Source: Pokkaliibacter plantistimulans | GTDB taxonomy: Bacteria > Pseudomonadota > Gammaproteobacteria > Pseudomonadales > Balneatricaceae | Assembly: GCF_003194385.1 (NCBI RefSeq) | Contig: NZ_LAPT01000114.1 | Span: 1 to 64,000, forward strand | Direction: 5' to 3' | Length of the DNA stretch: 64,000 nucleotides | Shown here: positions 36,386 through 45,704 of the stretch, piece after piece | Layout: every line of letters begins with the position of its first letter | Numbering within the stretch: the first letter of the stretch is position 1 | Position numbers and translations under genes: made by a program | The notes under the pieces: generated by a model | Databases searched by the model: none | Seen by the model: the letters and a program-made list of their open reading frames with translations, nothing else | What the model was told of the DNA's origin: nothing

Positions 36386-37963
36386 GTGGATCTAGCGACA
36401 AGTTCTGAACAAAAGCCTCAGCCGAATAGCCTCAGCAAGGAGATTATTCGTCTGGGACTGGCGGTATGTTTTGTCATTATTGGAATGTTTGTAGCCAAAT
36501 CTCAAGGATTGCCTGTTGGTGACAACAGTATTCTTGTGGTGGCGGCAATGATCGGCTGCTACATGGCGCTCAATATAGGAGCCAATGATGTAGCCAATAA
36601 TGTTGGGCCAGCTGTCGGATCAAAGGCACTGACGATGACTGGTGCCATCATAATTGCCGCAATATTTGAAGCGTCTGGTTCGTTGATTGCCGGTGGTGAC
36701 GTAGTAGGCACTATCAAGAATGGCATCATACAGCCAGATATGATCAAGAGTGCGGACACCTTTATATGGCTGATGATGGCAGCATTACTCTCTGCCGCAT
36801 TATGGTTGAATCTGGCAACCGCTATAGGTGCACCGGTTTCCACCACTCACTCGATTGTTGGTGGTGTTCTGGGGGCAGGTATCGCGGCTGGTGGCTGGGG
36901 AATTGCAAATTGGGATCAGTTAGGCGGGATCGTCGCCAGCTGGGTAATATCTCCAGTTATGGGCGGCATCATCGCTGCAGGATTTCTCTATCTCATCAAG
37001 TCTAGTATTACTTACAAGTCCGATATGTTAGGTGCTGCCAAGAAAGTGGTACCTGTTTTGGTCAGCTTGATGGCGTGGGCATTCTTGACATATATCCTTT
37101 TGAAGGGTGTAAAGAATCTGATCAAGCTTGACTTCTTTACTGCTCTGATCATCTCTGCTGTTGCTTCGATTGTTATCTATTTTGTAGTCAAACCAGCTGT
37201 TGCGCGCGCAGCTGCAGTGTTGGGCAACGATAAAGATAGCGTTAATAATCTATTTAACTTGCCACTGATTTGCTCTGCTGCCTTGCTCAGTTTTGCACAT
37301 GGTGCAAATGATGTGGCAAACGCTGTGGGGCCTCTCGCAGCAATTAACGATGCGTTTCTGCATGGTGGTGTTGCCTCTAAAGCAAGTATCCCGTTGTGGA
37401 TAATGGCTGTTGGTGGACTTGGTATTGCTGTTGGATTGGCATTGTATGGGCCGAAACTGATTCGTACGGTCGGAAGTGAAATCACTGAGCTGGATAAGAC
37501 CAGAGCATTTTGTATTGCGATGTCTGCAGCTCTGACTGTAATTGTAGCAAGCCAGCTTGGTATGCCTGTCAGCTCAACGCACATTGCCGTCGGTGCGGTA
37601 TTTGGTGTTGGATTTCTTCGTGAGTACCTTAAGTTATCCTACGAGCGGAAAATTCAGCAGATTCACGTGCACCATCAGGAAGCAGACCAGGCTGAGGTTG
37701 AGGCATTCCTGAGTCATTTCGAGCATGCAGATGTTGCCGAGAAAAAGCAGATGCTGCGAGAGCTTAAAGCGCGATCAGGTCACTCGTTACTGAACAAAAA
37801 GGAAATGAAGGGCCTGAAAAAGGCCACCAAGAAAGAGCTGGTAAAACGCTCTGCTATCTATAGGATTGCTGCGGCGTGGGTAATTACAGTACCTGCATCA
37901 GCATTGTTGGCTGCCTTTATATACTTTGCAATTGTGGGCTTTCAGTACAGTCATCTTCATTAA
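36386..37963 (+). CDS. PiT-family inorganic phosphate transporter
   Basis: A 525-residue membrane protein with the two PiT signature repeats GANDVANNVGPAVG (near residue 70) and HGANDVANAVGPLA (near residue 308), each in a half of an inverted-repeat fold with about ten helices. A charged cytoplasmic insertion (about 415-485) precedes the last membrane helix. It should take up phosphate (as metal-phosphate or by cation symport). GTG start at 36386 with AGGAAA 7 nt upstream; the open frame extends to 36332 but without a ribosome site. No phoU-like gene is adjacent. A terminator follows. Confidence 0.93.
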   Translation: MDLATSSEQKPQPNSLSKEIIRLGLAVCFVIIGMFVAKSQGLPVGDNSILVVAAMIGCYMALNIGANDVANNVGPAVGSKALTMTGAIIIAAIFEASGSLIAGGDVVGTIKNGIIQPDMIKSADTFIWLMMAALLSAALWLNLATAIGAPVSTTHSIVGGVLGAGIAAGGWGIANWDQLGGIVASWVISPVMGGIIAAGFLYLIKSSITYKSDMLGAAKKVVPVLVSLMAWAFLTYILLKGVKNLIKLDFFTALIISAVASIVIYFVVKPAVARAAAVLGNDKDSVNNLFNLPLICSAALLSFAHGANDVANAVGPLAAINDAFLHGGVASKASIPLWIMAVGGLGIAVGLALYGPKLIRTVGSEITELDKTRAFCIAMSAALTVIVASQLGMPVSSTHIAVGAVFGVGFLREYLKLSYERKIQQIHVHHQEADQAEVEAFLSHFEHADVAEKKQMLRELKARSGHSLLNKKEMKGLKKATKKELVKRSAIYRIAAAWVITVPASALLAAFIYFAIVGFQYSHLH

Positions 37964-37992
37964 CTATCTGAAAACACACTAGACTACGCATA

Positions 37993-38019
37993 GGGATGGC
38001 AACTGGCCATCCCTTTTTT
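37993..38019 (+). terminator. Intrinsic terminator of the phosphate transporter gene
   Basis: An 8-bp stem (GGGATGGC at 37993-38000, GCCATCCC at 38006-38013), 5-nt loop and T6 tail (38014-38019). Textbook form on the plus strand. The convergent PilZ gene ends in the T-run. Confidence 0.9.
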
Positions 38020-38497
38020 ATGGTGAAGATTGAAGAGCAGAGTTTTGATTCTGAGAGCGAGGTAGCTTCAACTTATCTTGTCTGATATGTGCTCTTTGCA
38101 ATGCGTTAATCACTTCGCTCAGCTTGTTTGTCCTTCGCAGAGAGAGCGTCAAAAACTCTGCGTGCCATTGCTGATTCGTCTTCATGATGACACGCAACTC
38201 TAAAGGTAGTTGCTGACGCTTTTCACCAATATCTGGTTGGTGGTTTAGCAGTAACAGAGCCTTATATGTGTGCCCTATGACATATTCCTGCTCTGGCTGA
38301 GAGAATGCGCAGCCAGAGACACTAATATTGAGCAATTCGGTGTCATTGCCATCGAGCATCAGTTTGATGAGCAGTCTGTCGCTACGGCGGAGGTCCACTC
38401 GATAGTGAGCTCTCCGAGCTTCGCTGTCAGGGAATAAAAACTTAGGACTTGATTCTTTCAAGTACAAACTCCACACGTCGATTTTGTGCCCTGCCAT
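38018..38497 (-). CDS. PilZ-domain protein linked to the motAB-type stator
   Basis: Up to 159 residues. The PilZ c-di-GMP motifs are both present: R-x-x-x-R as RAHYR (near residue 30) and D/N-x-S-x-x-G as NISVSG (near residue 58). The rest is a compact beta-rich domain and a basic C-terminal helix region. From the ATG at 38497 it overlaps the stator gene motB by 56 nt; a TTG at about 38461, with GGAG just upstream, would shorten the overlap and is a plausible true start. PilZ proteins such as YcgR act as a c-di-GMP brake on the motor. Encoding next to the stator makes that role likely here, as inference. Confidence 0.82.
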   Translation of the reverse strand: MAGHKIDVWSLYLKESSPKFLFPDSEARRAHYRVDLRRSDRLLIKLMLDGNDTELLNISVSGCAFSQPEQEYVIGHTYKALLLLNHQPDIGEKRQQLPLELRVIMKTNQQWHAEFLTLSLRRTNKLSEVINALQRAHIRQDKLKLPRSQNQNSALQSSP

Positions 38498-39170
38498 CAG
38501 CAGTTGTATTACTGGTTATCGGCTTGGAGTCAGCGTAACCCGTTGCGCTGAAACGATTTCCAGGCAGGCCCTCAAGTAAAAAGTAGCGTAGTACAGTAGT
38601 TGCGCGTACCGCAGACAATTCCCAGTTAGATGGATATTGCTCAGTGTAAATTGGCTGATTATCTGTATGACCCTGAATATTCACTTCAAACTCGGGGTGG
38701 CCTTTGAAGAGCTTTGTCAATGCTTGCAAGATGGGTTCAGCTTCATATGAAAGGTCAGTAGAGGCCGGGTCAAATAGTGCCTGCCCATTCACACGAATAT
38801 AAAGACGGTCATCTTTCTGAATAATCTGCACTTCCTTGGAAAGCATAGGTGTATCGATCATTTGCTCCAGTTCCTGGGCCATTACCGTTAGCTCAGACCG
38901 GGTTTTTGTCTCGGGGACTACAACGTCTTCTTTCTGAATAGGTTTGCGTTCTGTTGGCGCTTCGTGAGGGAGTTCAATAATAGCATTCGTTGTCCCCATG
39001 GTGTTCAGGCTGAAGCGAACCGAAGTGAAGATCTCTTTGAATTTCTCTATCTTGATGGTTGAAATGGAAAATAACAGTATAAAAAAGACCAGCAGTAAAC
39101 TCATCAGGTCAGCATAGGTTGCAAGCCATCCCATTTCCTCTGGCTCTTCAAACAAATCATGCTTACTCAT
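38442..39170 (-). CDS. motB: Flagellar stator protein MotB (PomB type)
   Basis: A 242-residue protein. A short cytoplasmic tail leads to one membrane helix with the ion-binding Asp21 in YADLMSLLLVFFILL, then a plug/linker and a C-terminal OmpA-like peptidoglycan-binding domain (QGHTDNQPI, SNWELSAVRATTVL, DGRAQNRRVEFVL). The sequence around the Asp (ADLMSLL) resembles the Na+-driven PomB rather than enteric MotB (ADFMTAMM). It follows motA by 3 nt on the minus strand. Sodium specificity is inferred only from this resemblance. Confidence 0.92.
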   Translation of the reverse strand: MSKHDLFEEPEEMGWLATYADLMSLLLVFFILLFSISTIKIEKFKEIFTSVRFSLNTMGTTNAIIELPHEAPTERKPIQKEDVVVPETKTRSELTVMAQELEQMIDTPMLSKEVQIIQKDDRLYIRVNGQALFDPASTDLSYEAEPILQALTKLFKGHPEFEVNIQGHTDNQPIYTEQYPSNWELSAVRATTVLRYFLLEGLPGNRFSATGYADSKPITSNTTADGRAQNRRVEFVLERIKS

Positions 39171-39173
39171 GAA

Positions 39174-39944
39174 TTATCCGCCTTTGCCCAAATTCACGGG
39201 CTGTCTTTGCGCTTCCGGGATATAGGAGGACAATCTTTCATACACGTTCAGATAATTGTCGTTGGATAAAATACTGATGGCCCCTTCTCGAATAATTTCG
39301 AGATTCTGGACCTCCAATAGTGTGCGGGCACGCAGCTTTCCAGCGATCGGAAGAAAGAACATGGTGCTCATTAAAGAACCATAGAAGGTTGTCAGCAGAG
39401 CAACTGCCATCGCAGGGCCAATCGTATCGGGATTATCCAGCTGTGACAGCATTTGCACTAGGCCGATCAGGGTGCCGAGCATACCAAAGGCAGGGGCATA
39501 GGACGCCATCTTCTTAAATATATCTTGTACGGTGAAGTGTCTGGCTATGAGAGAGTCGATCTCTGTCTGCAGCGTCTGTCGGATAAAGTCTTCGCTAGCA
39601 GCATCAGCGAGCAGGTTGCAGGCGCGTTTGAGAAACTTGGATGTTGTTTCAACATTGGCCAGAGCCAGCAAGCCATTGCGGTGGCTCACTTTGCTTAGCT
39701 CTAACATGGTGTGAATCATTTGTTGTGGTTTGGTTCGATCTTGAGCGAATACAATAAAGGCGCTTTTAAATGCGGCGAGCACGTCTTTAAACTGAAAGGT
39801 GAGTAAGGTCGCTGCAATCGTTCCCCCGACAACAATCATCAAGCCGGGAACATTGATGAAGATATGAAAGTCGCCTCCCAAGTATATGGCAGAAACAATT
39901 AAAGCCAATCCGGAAAGGATGCCGAGGATGGAGGCAAAATCCAT
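39174..39944 (-). CDS. motA: Flagellar stator protein MotA (PomA type)
   Basis: A 256-residue protein with four membrane helices: FASILGILSGLALIVSAIYLGG, a second helix after PGLMIVVGGTIAA, a large cytoplasmic loop, then ASYAPAFGMLGTLIGLVQML and the last helix with GPAMAVALLTTFYGSLMS. These match PomA/MotA. It pumps ions with MotB to turn the FliG ring. In Pseudomonas a stator pair motCD lies between cheB and parC; here the only pair in the window sits 22 kb away from cheB. Confidence 0.93.
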   Translation of the reverse strand: MDFASILGILSGLALIVSAIYLGGDFHIFINVPGLMIVVGGTIAATLLTFQFKDVLAAFKSAFIVFAQDRTKPQQMIHTMLELSKVSHRNGLLALANVETTSKFLKRACNLLADAASEDFIRQTLQTEIDSLIARHFTVQDIFKKMASYAPAFGMLGTLIGLVQMLSQLDNPDTIGPAMAVALLTTFYGSLMSTMFFLPIAGKLRARTLLEVQNLEIIREGAISILSNDNYLNVYERLSSYIPEAQRQPVNLGKGG

Positions 39945-40418
39945 ATAACACTTCGCTCTAAAACGGGGGAGATGGCCTCTAGGTTAGACAATGGAAACGA
40001 AAAAACAACTCTTCAGTAAATCTTTCTGGGGATAACCGTATTTGTAGTGCGACAGAGTTCCCTGCAGCGTATGCTTGGCTAAGCTATTGGATTGCGTTTT
40101 CTGGCATCTTAGGTTGATGCCTTGGCAGGTAATGCGGATTTGTATGTTGGCTACAGGGCGAATCATCGAACTGTAACAGTTGGCGCATTCAATGCATGGG
40201 TTGACTTCGAGCGCTAGAAAGAGCGAAGTAACATCAAAACAACATATTAGTTCAGATAAGGAAGCCGTTTGACTGAGGAGGCACTAGTACTGCCGGATTC
40301 ATGATCGGGAAAATCCTGAATCACCTCAGCGGGCGTGCTCTCAAGGAAGAGGTCAGTGAGCCATGTGGAAGAAAACCTATAATTTTCAATACACACAACG
40401 CGCAAGGAGAAGCAAGGC
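39945..40418. other. Intergenic region between motA and phaB
   Basis: About 474 bp, divergent, with no supported gene. It contains a perfect TATAAT (40378-40383) 35 bp upstream of the phaB ATG without a good -35, and the phaB ribosome site AGGAG (40408 region). Short open frames of 14-42 codons are present but none has both a ribosome site and a convincing composition. No sigma-28 site was found for motA. Confidence 0.4.
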
Positions 40419-41168
40419 ATGACTAAGCGTATTGCACTTGTAACTGGGGGAACAGGGGGAATTGGTTCTGCTATTTGCCAGAGTCTGGCACAGCAGGGCT
40501 TTCAGGTTGTAGCGGGTTATAACAGTGGTGGCAATCACGAGAAGGCAAAGGCGTGGCAGGAGGAGATGCTGCAGAAAGGCCTGGAGATGGGAATAGCCTA
40601 TGGTGATGTGACAAAGTATGAGTCCTGTGAGCGTTGCATCAGGGAAATAGAGGAAACGTATGGAGAGACTGTATCTGTATTGGTAAACAACGCGGGTATC
40701 ACTCGCGATGGTCAGTTCAAGAAAATGTCCTGGGAGCAGTGGAACGAGGTTCTCACCGCGAACCTGGACTCCATGTTCCATATGACGCGTCTGGTTATCA
40801 ATCCAATGATTGAAAAGGGCTGGGGGCGCATCATCAACATTTCTTCTGTCAATGCTCAAAAAGGGCAGTTCGGACAAACCAATTACTCTGCTGCTAAGGC
40901 TGGCATTCACGGCTTCACAAAGGCATTGGCGCAGGAAGTTGCTAGCAAAGGTGTGACTGTTAACACCGTATCACCAGGATATGTGTTAACACCTATGGTG
41001 GAGAAAATTGCACCTGAGGTACTGGATAAGATCAAGTCAGGTATACCTGTTGGTCGTCTGGGTACACCTGAAGAAATTGGTCACGTAGTGTCATTCCTGT
41101 GCGATGATTTCTCTGGCTACATTACCGGTTCAAACTTAGCCATTAATGGTGGTCAGCACATGTTCTGA
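40419..41168 (+). CDS. phaB: Acetoacetyl-CoA reductase PhaB (SDR family)
   Basis: A 249-residue short-chain dehydrogenase. NADPH motif TGGTGGIG (9-16), NNAG (90-93) and the catalytic triad Ser143, Tyr156, Lys160 in a YSAAK motif. Segments ITRDGQFKKMSWEQW and INISSVNAQKGQFGQTNY are characteristic of PhaB. It reduces acetoacetyl-CoA to (R)-3-hydroxybutyryl-CoA for PHB synthesis. No phaA or phaC is adjacent, so the other PHB genes lie elsewhere. Confidence 0.9.
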   Translation: MTKRIALVTGGTGGIGSAICQSLAQQGFQVVAGYNSGGNHEKAKAWQEEMLQKGLEMGIAYGDVTKYESCERCIREIEETYGETVSVLVNNAGITRDGQFKKMSWEQWNEVLTANLDSMFHMTRLVINPMIEKGWGRIINISSVNAQKGQFGQTNYSAAKAGIHGFTKALAQEVASKGVTVNTVSPGYVLTPMVEKIAPEVLDKIKSGIPVGRLGTPEEIGHVVSFLCDDFSGYITGSNLAINGGQHMF

Positions 41169-41174
41169 TCTGTC

Positions 41175-41195
41175 TCGGGGAGGTGCACTCCCCGA
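41175..41195 (+). other. Hairpin after phaB
   Basis: An 8-bp perfect stem (TCGGGGAG, 41175-41182, against 41188-41195) with a 5-nt loop, without its own T-run. It precedes the terminator below and may stabilise the transcript. Confidence 0.5.
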
Positions 41196-41212
41196 TTAGA
41201 TCAGCTTGCAGG

Positions 41213-41248
41213 AGCAAAGGTGCGATCAGTATCGCGCCTTTGCTTTTT
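41213..41248 (+). terminator. Intrinsic terminator of phaB
   Basis: A 14-bp stem with one G-T mismatch (AGCAAAGGTGCGAT, 41213-41226, against 41231-41244), 4-nt loop and a T-rich tail. It reaches into the end of the convergent DUF349 gene. Confidence 0.85.
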
Positions 41249-43988
41249 CTAGTGCGCTATGGAAGCGATTTTGAAGTACCGTATTGACTACTGGGCCATT
41301 CTCATACCACTCCAGCTCGATCTCATGCATCTGTACGAATAACGGTACGGTGCCTTTGTCAGCCTGTGCCATGGAGGCTTGCAGCTTTCCGAGTTGATAT
41401 TGCATACGTAAAGACTGGTCTTGTTCGGGTGAGTCCAGGCCAGCCAGTAGCTCCATACGGATACACAGCATACGTTGCGCTTCTGACACCTCATCAATAC
41501 GCTGAAGTATGGCGCCCTTGCCCTGACGAACGGCTGCCAAGCGAGTTGCTAATGGTTCTGATGTATCACTGAGTTCGATGTCAGTTGCAGCAGCCTTGTC
41601 TGAAAGTATCGCTTGTTCAGCTTCAGCCAATACCGCTGCTGCAGATCTGGTTTGTTGGAGCAGTGTCATCAAAGGTTGATACTGTTGCTCTAACAAACGC
41701 TGTTCAAGCGTTTCAAGCTGCTCATCTACATGTTCCTGACGAGGTTCCTGCAATACTCTTGGCAGAGATTGAAACTGCTGGATAAGGGTTTTGATCTGTT
41801 CTTCGTTAACCCTGCTTTGAGTTATCACTTCACTGAGTGCCTGGTCAAAACGTTCCGCTTCCTGATTGGCAGCTTCAAATCGCTCTAGTCGTTCTACCTT
41901 TTGTGCCTGGAGCACGGAATCGCGGCGTTGAAATAACTCATCACAACACTCACGGAAACGTTGCCACAAGACTTGATCTTGGCGGCGGCGCCCTTGGCCA
42001 AGTGTTTTCCAGTCTTGTTGCAGTGTTTTGGCGCGTCGAGTGGCTGCGATGATGTCAGTCCAGCTCAGTAGGTCTACGGCTTCGTTAACAATGGCCTCTT
42101 TGGCATCTTCCTGCTGCTTGCGATAGCATACGATGGCATCGCTGAGTTGCTTCATGTGGAAGTCAAATCGGGCTTGCAGTGCTTCGCCTTCCTGGCGTTC
42201 GACAGGGCTGTAGGCTTGCCACTGTTGACGAGCAGTATGGCGTAACTGCTCAAGGAAATTCCCCTCTGCAGTTGAGAAGGCAGCAGACTGAATGAATTCT
42301 TCCAGCTGCGTGGTTAGTAGTTGTCGCTTCTGTAGATTGTCCGCGCGTAGTGCAGCTTGTTCTTCCAGATAGGATTGGCAGTGAGCGAAAGCTTGATCGC
42401 TGGCTTCGCGGAAGGCTTGCCACAGGTCTTGAGCTGTACTGGTAGGATCAGTGCCAAGCCCACGCCACTCCTGGTTATATTTGCGAATTCGCGCCAACTG
42501 CTCTGCACCTGCAAGGGGTGCGCTGGCCAGTGCTTGCATGGCAGCAATCAGCTGCTCCTTTTTCGGACGAATTGCAAAGCCTTGCCAGTCTACTAGTTCG
42601 TGCAGCTGTTCCTGTAACTGGGCAAAGCGCGGTTGCAGAGAGAGTAAATGGGCTTCCTGCATGCGCTCTTCGAGCTGGCTGGCAATCCGGCTGGCAGCTT
42701 TTGAGCGGCCCGCTTTCAGATGGCGAGCCATCTGATCCAGCTTGTTTTCGATAGGCTGACGACTTTCACGCTCAGCCACTTTTGCTTCACGTGCCGCTTT
42801 TTTAACGACACCGAGTCGGGTATAGCTTTCACTCAGAATATTTGGAGAGGGGAGGGCATCAGGCCATTCCAGCTGTTTAAGCAATCCACTCAGTCGTTCG
42901 CTATCTGTCTCATCACTCTGTAATACCAACTCGAGTTGAGGGGACAGCTCAGCATAGCGCTGCCACACAGACAGGATATCGCTGATTTCGTTGTGAGGCT
43001 TTCTAGTCTGGTCAGATATTCCCAACTCTGATGCGCGCTGAGCGATTCGACTCAGTGCCTGGCTGACATGCGACGCTTGTTCGGGATGAGCGCTACGAGC
43101 CTGCTCCAGCAACAGGGTATATTCTGAGATAAGTACAGAGCGTTGTTCAGCCTGTTGCTGTTGCAAGTGACGAGCAGACTCTTCTTGCTCCTGGCGTTGA
43201 AGCTCGGCTTTGACTACCTGTTGGCACTGCTCTACGGCGTGTTCGAAACGCTGTAACAATACCGGTTGCAGTACAGTCTGATTCAGGGCATACCACTGCT
43301 GGGAGATACCTTCCAGTTTGGCCTTGTAATGAGGGAACCAACCAGTACGTGCCAGCGCCTCAAGGCTTTCACATAAGTGCTCACCCTGCTGACGCTGTTG
43401 ATCCGCATCTTTTTCCTGTTGTTTGTAGCTGTTCAGTTTGTCGCGTACCGTGCGCTGTAGCCGCTTGTGGTTTTGGCACAGCTTAAGCAGTTGCTCCAAT
43501 ACTTCTCGGTCACTGATTCGTTCTGCAGCTTGAATACGTAAGCTTTGATCAACTTGCCCAGAGGCGACCTTCAGTAGCGCATAGTCGTCTTCCAGTCGAG
43601 CCATGGCAGCTTGTTGCAATGGCAGCGCGTTTGCTCGCAGAGCAATGTGCAGCAGCACATCAGGCTGCGACACTTTCTCAAGGCATTGTAATGCGCCTTG
43701 CTGGTCACCATCGGTCACCCCTTTGCTGCTGAGCAGGTCTGCCAGCCGTCGGATCGCGATGTCGCGTAAAGTGCTGTCTGCATTGTCACTGGCAAAACGT
43801 GTGAGGGTATCCCAATCCTGAATTCGTGCCAGTGCGGCAGCACGTACGTCTGTTGCCGAATCCTGATGGAGCAGTTCAAGCAGAATTTTTGCCTGATCGG
43901 GATTGTTGCCCTGCAGCAGTGAGACAGCCTGCAGTCTTACTTCAACTTTCGGGTGTTGCCATTTGGGGCGGAAAAAGCGCGCGAACAT
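41226..43988 (-). CDS. DUF349-domain protein
   Basis: A 920-residue, largely helical protein rich in Gln, Glu, Leu and Ala. The N-terminal part (about 15-190) reads like HEAT-type repeats (ILLELLHQDSATDVRAAALARI and similar). The remainder is coiled-coil-like with several DUF349 segments (WRGLGTDPTSTAQDLWQAFR; DWKTLGQGRRRQDQVLWQRFR). No catalytic motif or membrane segment is visible. Homologues in Pseudomonas are large, conserved and uncharacterised. It is divergent from exonuclease I with 222-237 bp between. ATG start with AGAAGA upstream. Confidence 0.85.
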   Translation of the reverse strand: MFARFFRPKWQHPKVEVRLQAVSLLQGNNPDQAKILLELLHQDSATDVRAAALARIQDWDTLTRFASDNADSTLRDIAIRRLADLLSSKGVTDGDQQGALQCLEKVSQPDVLLHIALRANALPLQQAAMARLEDDYALLKVASGQVDQSLRIQAAERISDREVLEQLLKLCQNHKRLQRTVRDKLNSYKQQEKDADQQRQQGEHLCESLEALARTGWFPHYKAKLEGISQQWYALNQTVLQPVLLQRFEHAVEQCQQVVKAELQRQEQEESARHLQQQQAEQRSVLISEYTLLLEQARSAHPEQASHVSQALSRIAQRASELGISDQTRKPHNEISDILSVWQRYAELSPQLELVLQSDETDSERLSGLLKQLEWPDALPSPNILSESYTRLGVVKKAAREAKVAERESRQPIENKLDQMARHLKAGRSKAASRIASQLEERMQEAHLLSLQPRFAQLQEQLHELVDWQGFAIRPKKEQLIAAMQALASAPLAGAEQLARIRKYNQEWRGLGTDPTSTAQDLWQAFREASDQAFAHCQSYLEEQAALRADNLQKRQLLTTQLEEFIQSAAFSTAEGNFLEQLRHTARQQWQAYSPVERQEGEALQARFDFHMKQLSDAIVCYRKQQEDAKEAIVNEAVDLLSWTDIIAATRRAKTLQQDWKTLGQGRRRQDQVLWQRFRECCDELFQRRDSVLQAQKVERLERFEAANQEAERFDQALSEVITQSRVNEEQIKTLIQQFQSLPRVLQEPRQEHVDEQLETLEQRLLEQQYQPLMTLLQQTRSAAAVLAEAEQAILSDKAAATDIELSDTSEPLATRLAAVRQGKGAILQRIDEVSEAQRMLCIRMELLAGLDSPEQDQSLRMQYQLGKLQASMAQADKGTVPLFVQMHEIELEWYENGPVVNTVLQNRFHSALEKAKARY

Positions 43989-44225
43989 ATAAATCTTCTG
44001 TACGTCTGACTCTGTTCGGGCAAACCACTGTCAGGGTCAGCAACCTGACACCGGTTTGAGGGGGTCGACATTGTATCGTCCTTTAGAGAGCGCTTAAAGC
44101 TTCGTTCCGTAACCGAAATCCCGGCAAAATCAAAAAACGTATGTTGCTCCAGCGCAGTGCGGGAAGTGCGCCTCGTTACCTTCCCTGCTAGTCTGTGACA
44201 AAGATTCATAGTGGCTATCTTGTTT

Positions 44226-45704
44226 ATGAGCAGTTCAACAACGTTCTTTTGGCACGATTATGAGAGTTTTGGCATAGATCCCGCGCGCGACCGACCTGCT
44301 CAGTTCGCCGGTATTCGTACGGACTGGCAGCTGAATCCCATTGGCGAGCCTTTGATGATTTATTGCCAGCCAAGCTTTGATTACCTGCCTCAGCCTGTGG
44401 CCTGCATGATCACCGGTATTGACCCAGCGCTGGCATGGCGGCAGGGGCTGCCTGAAGCTGAATTTATTGCACGCATCGAATACGAGCTGAAACAGCCGGG
44501 AACCTGCGGAGTCGGCTACAACAGTATTCGCTTTGATGATGAGGTTACCCGCCATACGCTTTATCGTAACCTGCGCGATCCTTATGCGCGTGAATGGCAA
44601 AACGGCTGTTCGCGCTGGGATATCCTCGATATGGTGCGGCTGGTGCGATTGATGCAGCCAGATGTGCTAGTTTGGCCTGAGGTAGATGGCCGGGTCAGTA
44701 TGAAGCTGGAGCATCTGACCCAAGCCAACGGTGTAGGGCATGACAAGGCACATGATGCTTTAAGTGATGTGGAGGCTACTATCGCTCTGGCGCGGCTGAT
44801 CAAGACACGTGCTCCGAAGCTGTTTGATTACTGTCTCAGCTTGCGTGACAAGCGTGAAGTGCAGGGCAAACTGGATATCTTTCGCCACAAGCCCGTTCTG
44901 CACATTTCTGGCATGTTTCCCACCGAGCGAATGAATGCAGCGGTTCTGGCGCCGTTAATGAGTCAGCCGGGTAATGCGAACGGGATCGTCTTGTTTGATC
45001 TTAGCCAGCCTGTACAGGTGTTGCTCGACACCTCTGCCGAAGAGCTGGAGCGCCTGCTCTATACTCCCACTGATCAGTTGCCGCCCGGGCAGGTCAGGCC
45101 AGCACTGAAGACGTTACATATTAACCGCAGCCCGGTGGTGATGGGAGTTAACAAGGATATCGCCGACAGGCTGGCATTGTCGCTGGAGTCACTGCAGGCC
45201 AACCTGACTCTGTTGCGTCAGCATACTGAGAACTGGAAGCCCAAGCTGGAACAAATCTACCAGCGTAAGCCCGCTACAGAGCTCCAGGTTTCTGATCCTG
45301 ATCTGATGCTCTACAGCGGCGGTTTTTTCAGTGCTTCTGACAAGCGGCTGATGCAGTCGGTTATTGAGATGCCAGCAGAGCAGCTGCGTGGATATTGTCC
45401 TCCCTTTCAGGATGGCAGACTGGAGGAAATGCTCTTTCGCTATCGTGCGCGCAGCTTTCCGCAGCATCTGAGCGAGGCAGAAAAGGCTCAATGGATTGAG
45501 TTTTGCCATGAGCGTATCACTGATGGGCGCGCAGGCGCCCTGACGCTGGAGGCTTACCGCTCCGAGCTGGAGGCGTTACTGACTGATGAAAGCCTGACAC
45601 AGGAAAAGCACTTGCTGTTGAGACAGTTGCAGGAGTATGGCAATGAAGTTGAGCGTTGCTTGGCCAAAGCTGAGCTGCAGCCTGCTGCTTTTAGTCGGCG
45701 CTGA
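44226..45704 (+). CDS. sbcB: Exodeoxyribonuclease I (ExoI/SbcB)
   Basis: A 492-residue 3'-5' single-strand exonuclease. The DnaQ-like domain has ExoI motif FFWHDYESFG (Asp11, Glu13), YNSIRFDDEVTR, and the HxxxxxD motif in AHDALSDVEAT. SH3-like and helical C-terminal domains follow with IHVSG-type HISGMFPTERMN and LYSGGFFSASDKRLM. Acts in recombination and mismatch repair. The ATG at 44226 is taken; a GTG at 44211 would add five residues, and neither has a clear ribosome site. Its 3' end overlaps the next gene by 62 nt. Confidence 0.95.
   Translation: MSSSTTFFWHDYESFGIDPARDRPAQFAGIRTDWQLNPIGEPLMIYCQPSFDYLPQPVACMITGIDPALAWRQGLPEAEFIARIEYELKQPGTCGVGYNSIRFDDEVTRHTLYRNLRDPYAREWQNGCSRWDILDMVRLVRLMQPDVLVWPEVDGRVSMKLEHLTQANGVGHDKAHDALSDVEATIALARLIKTRAPKLFDYCLSLRDKREVQGKLDIFRHKPVLHISGMFPTERMNAAVLAPLMSQPGNANGIVLFDLSQPVQVLLDTSAEELERLLYTPTDQLPPGQVRPALKTLHINRSPVVMGVNKDIADRLALSLESLQANLTLLRQHTENWKPKLEQIYQRKPATELQVSDPDLMLYSGGFFSASDKRLMQSVIEMPAEQLRGYCPPFQDGRLEEMLFRYRARSFPQHLSEAEKAQWIEFCHERITDGRAGALTLEAYRSELEALLTDESLTQEKHLLLRQLQEYGNEVERCLAKAELQPAAFSRR

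Noticed and set aside
40292-40420. 42-codon open frame upstream of phaB
   Set aside because: No ribosome site and it runs through the probable -10 element and the phaB ribosome site.
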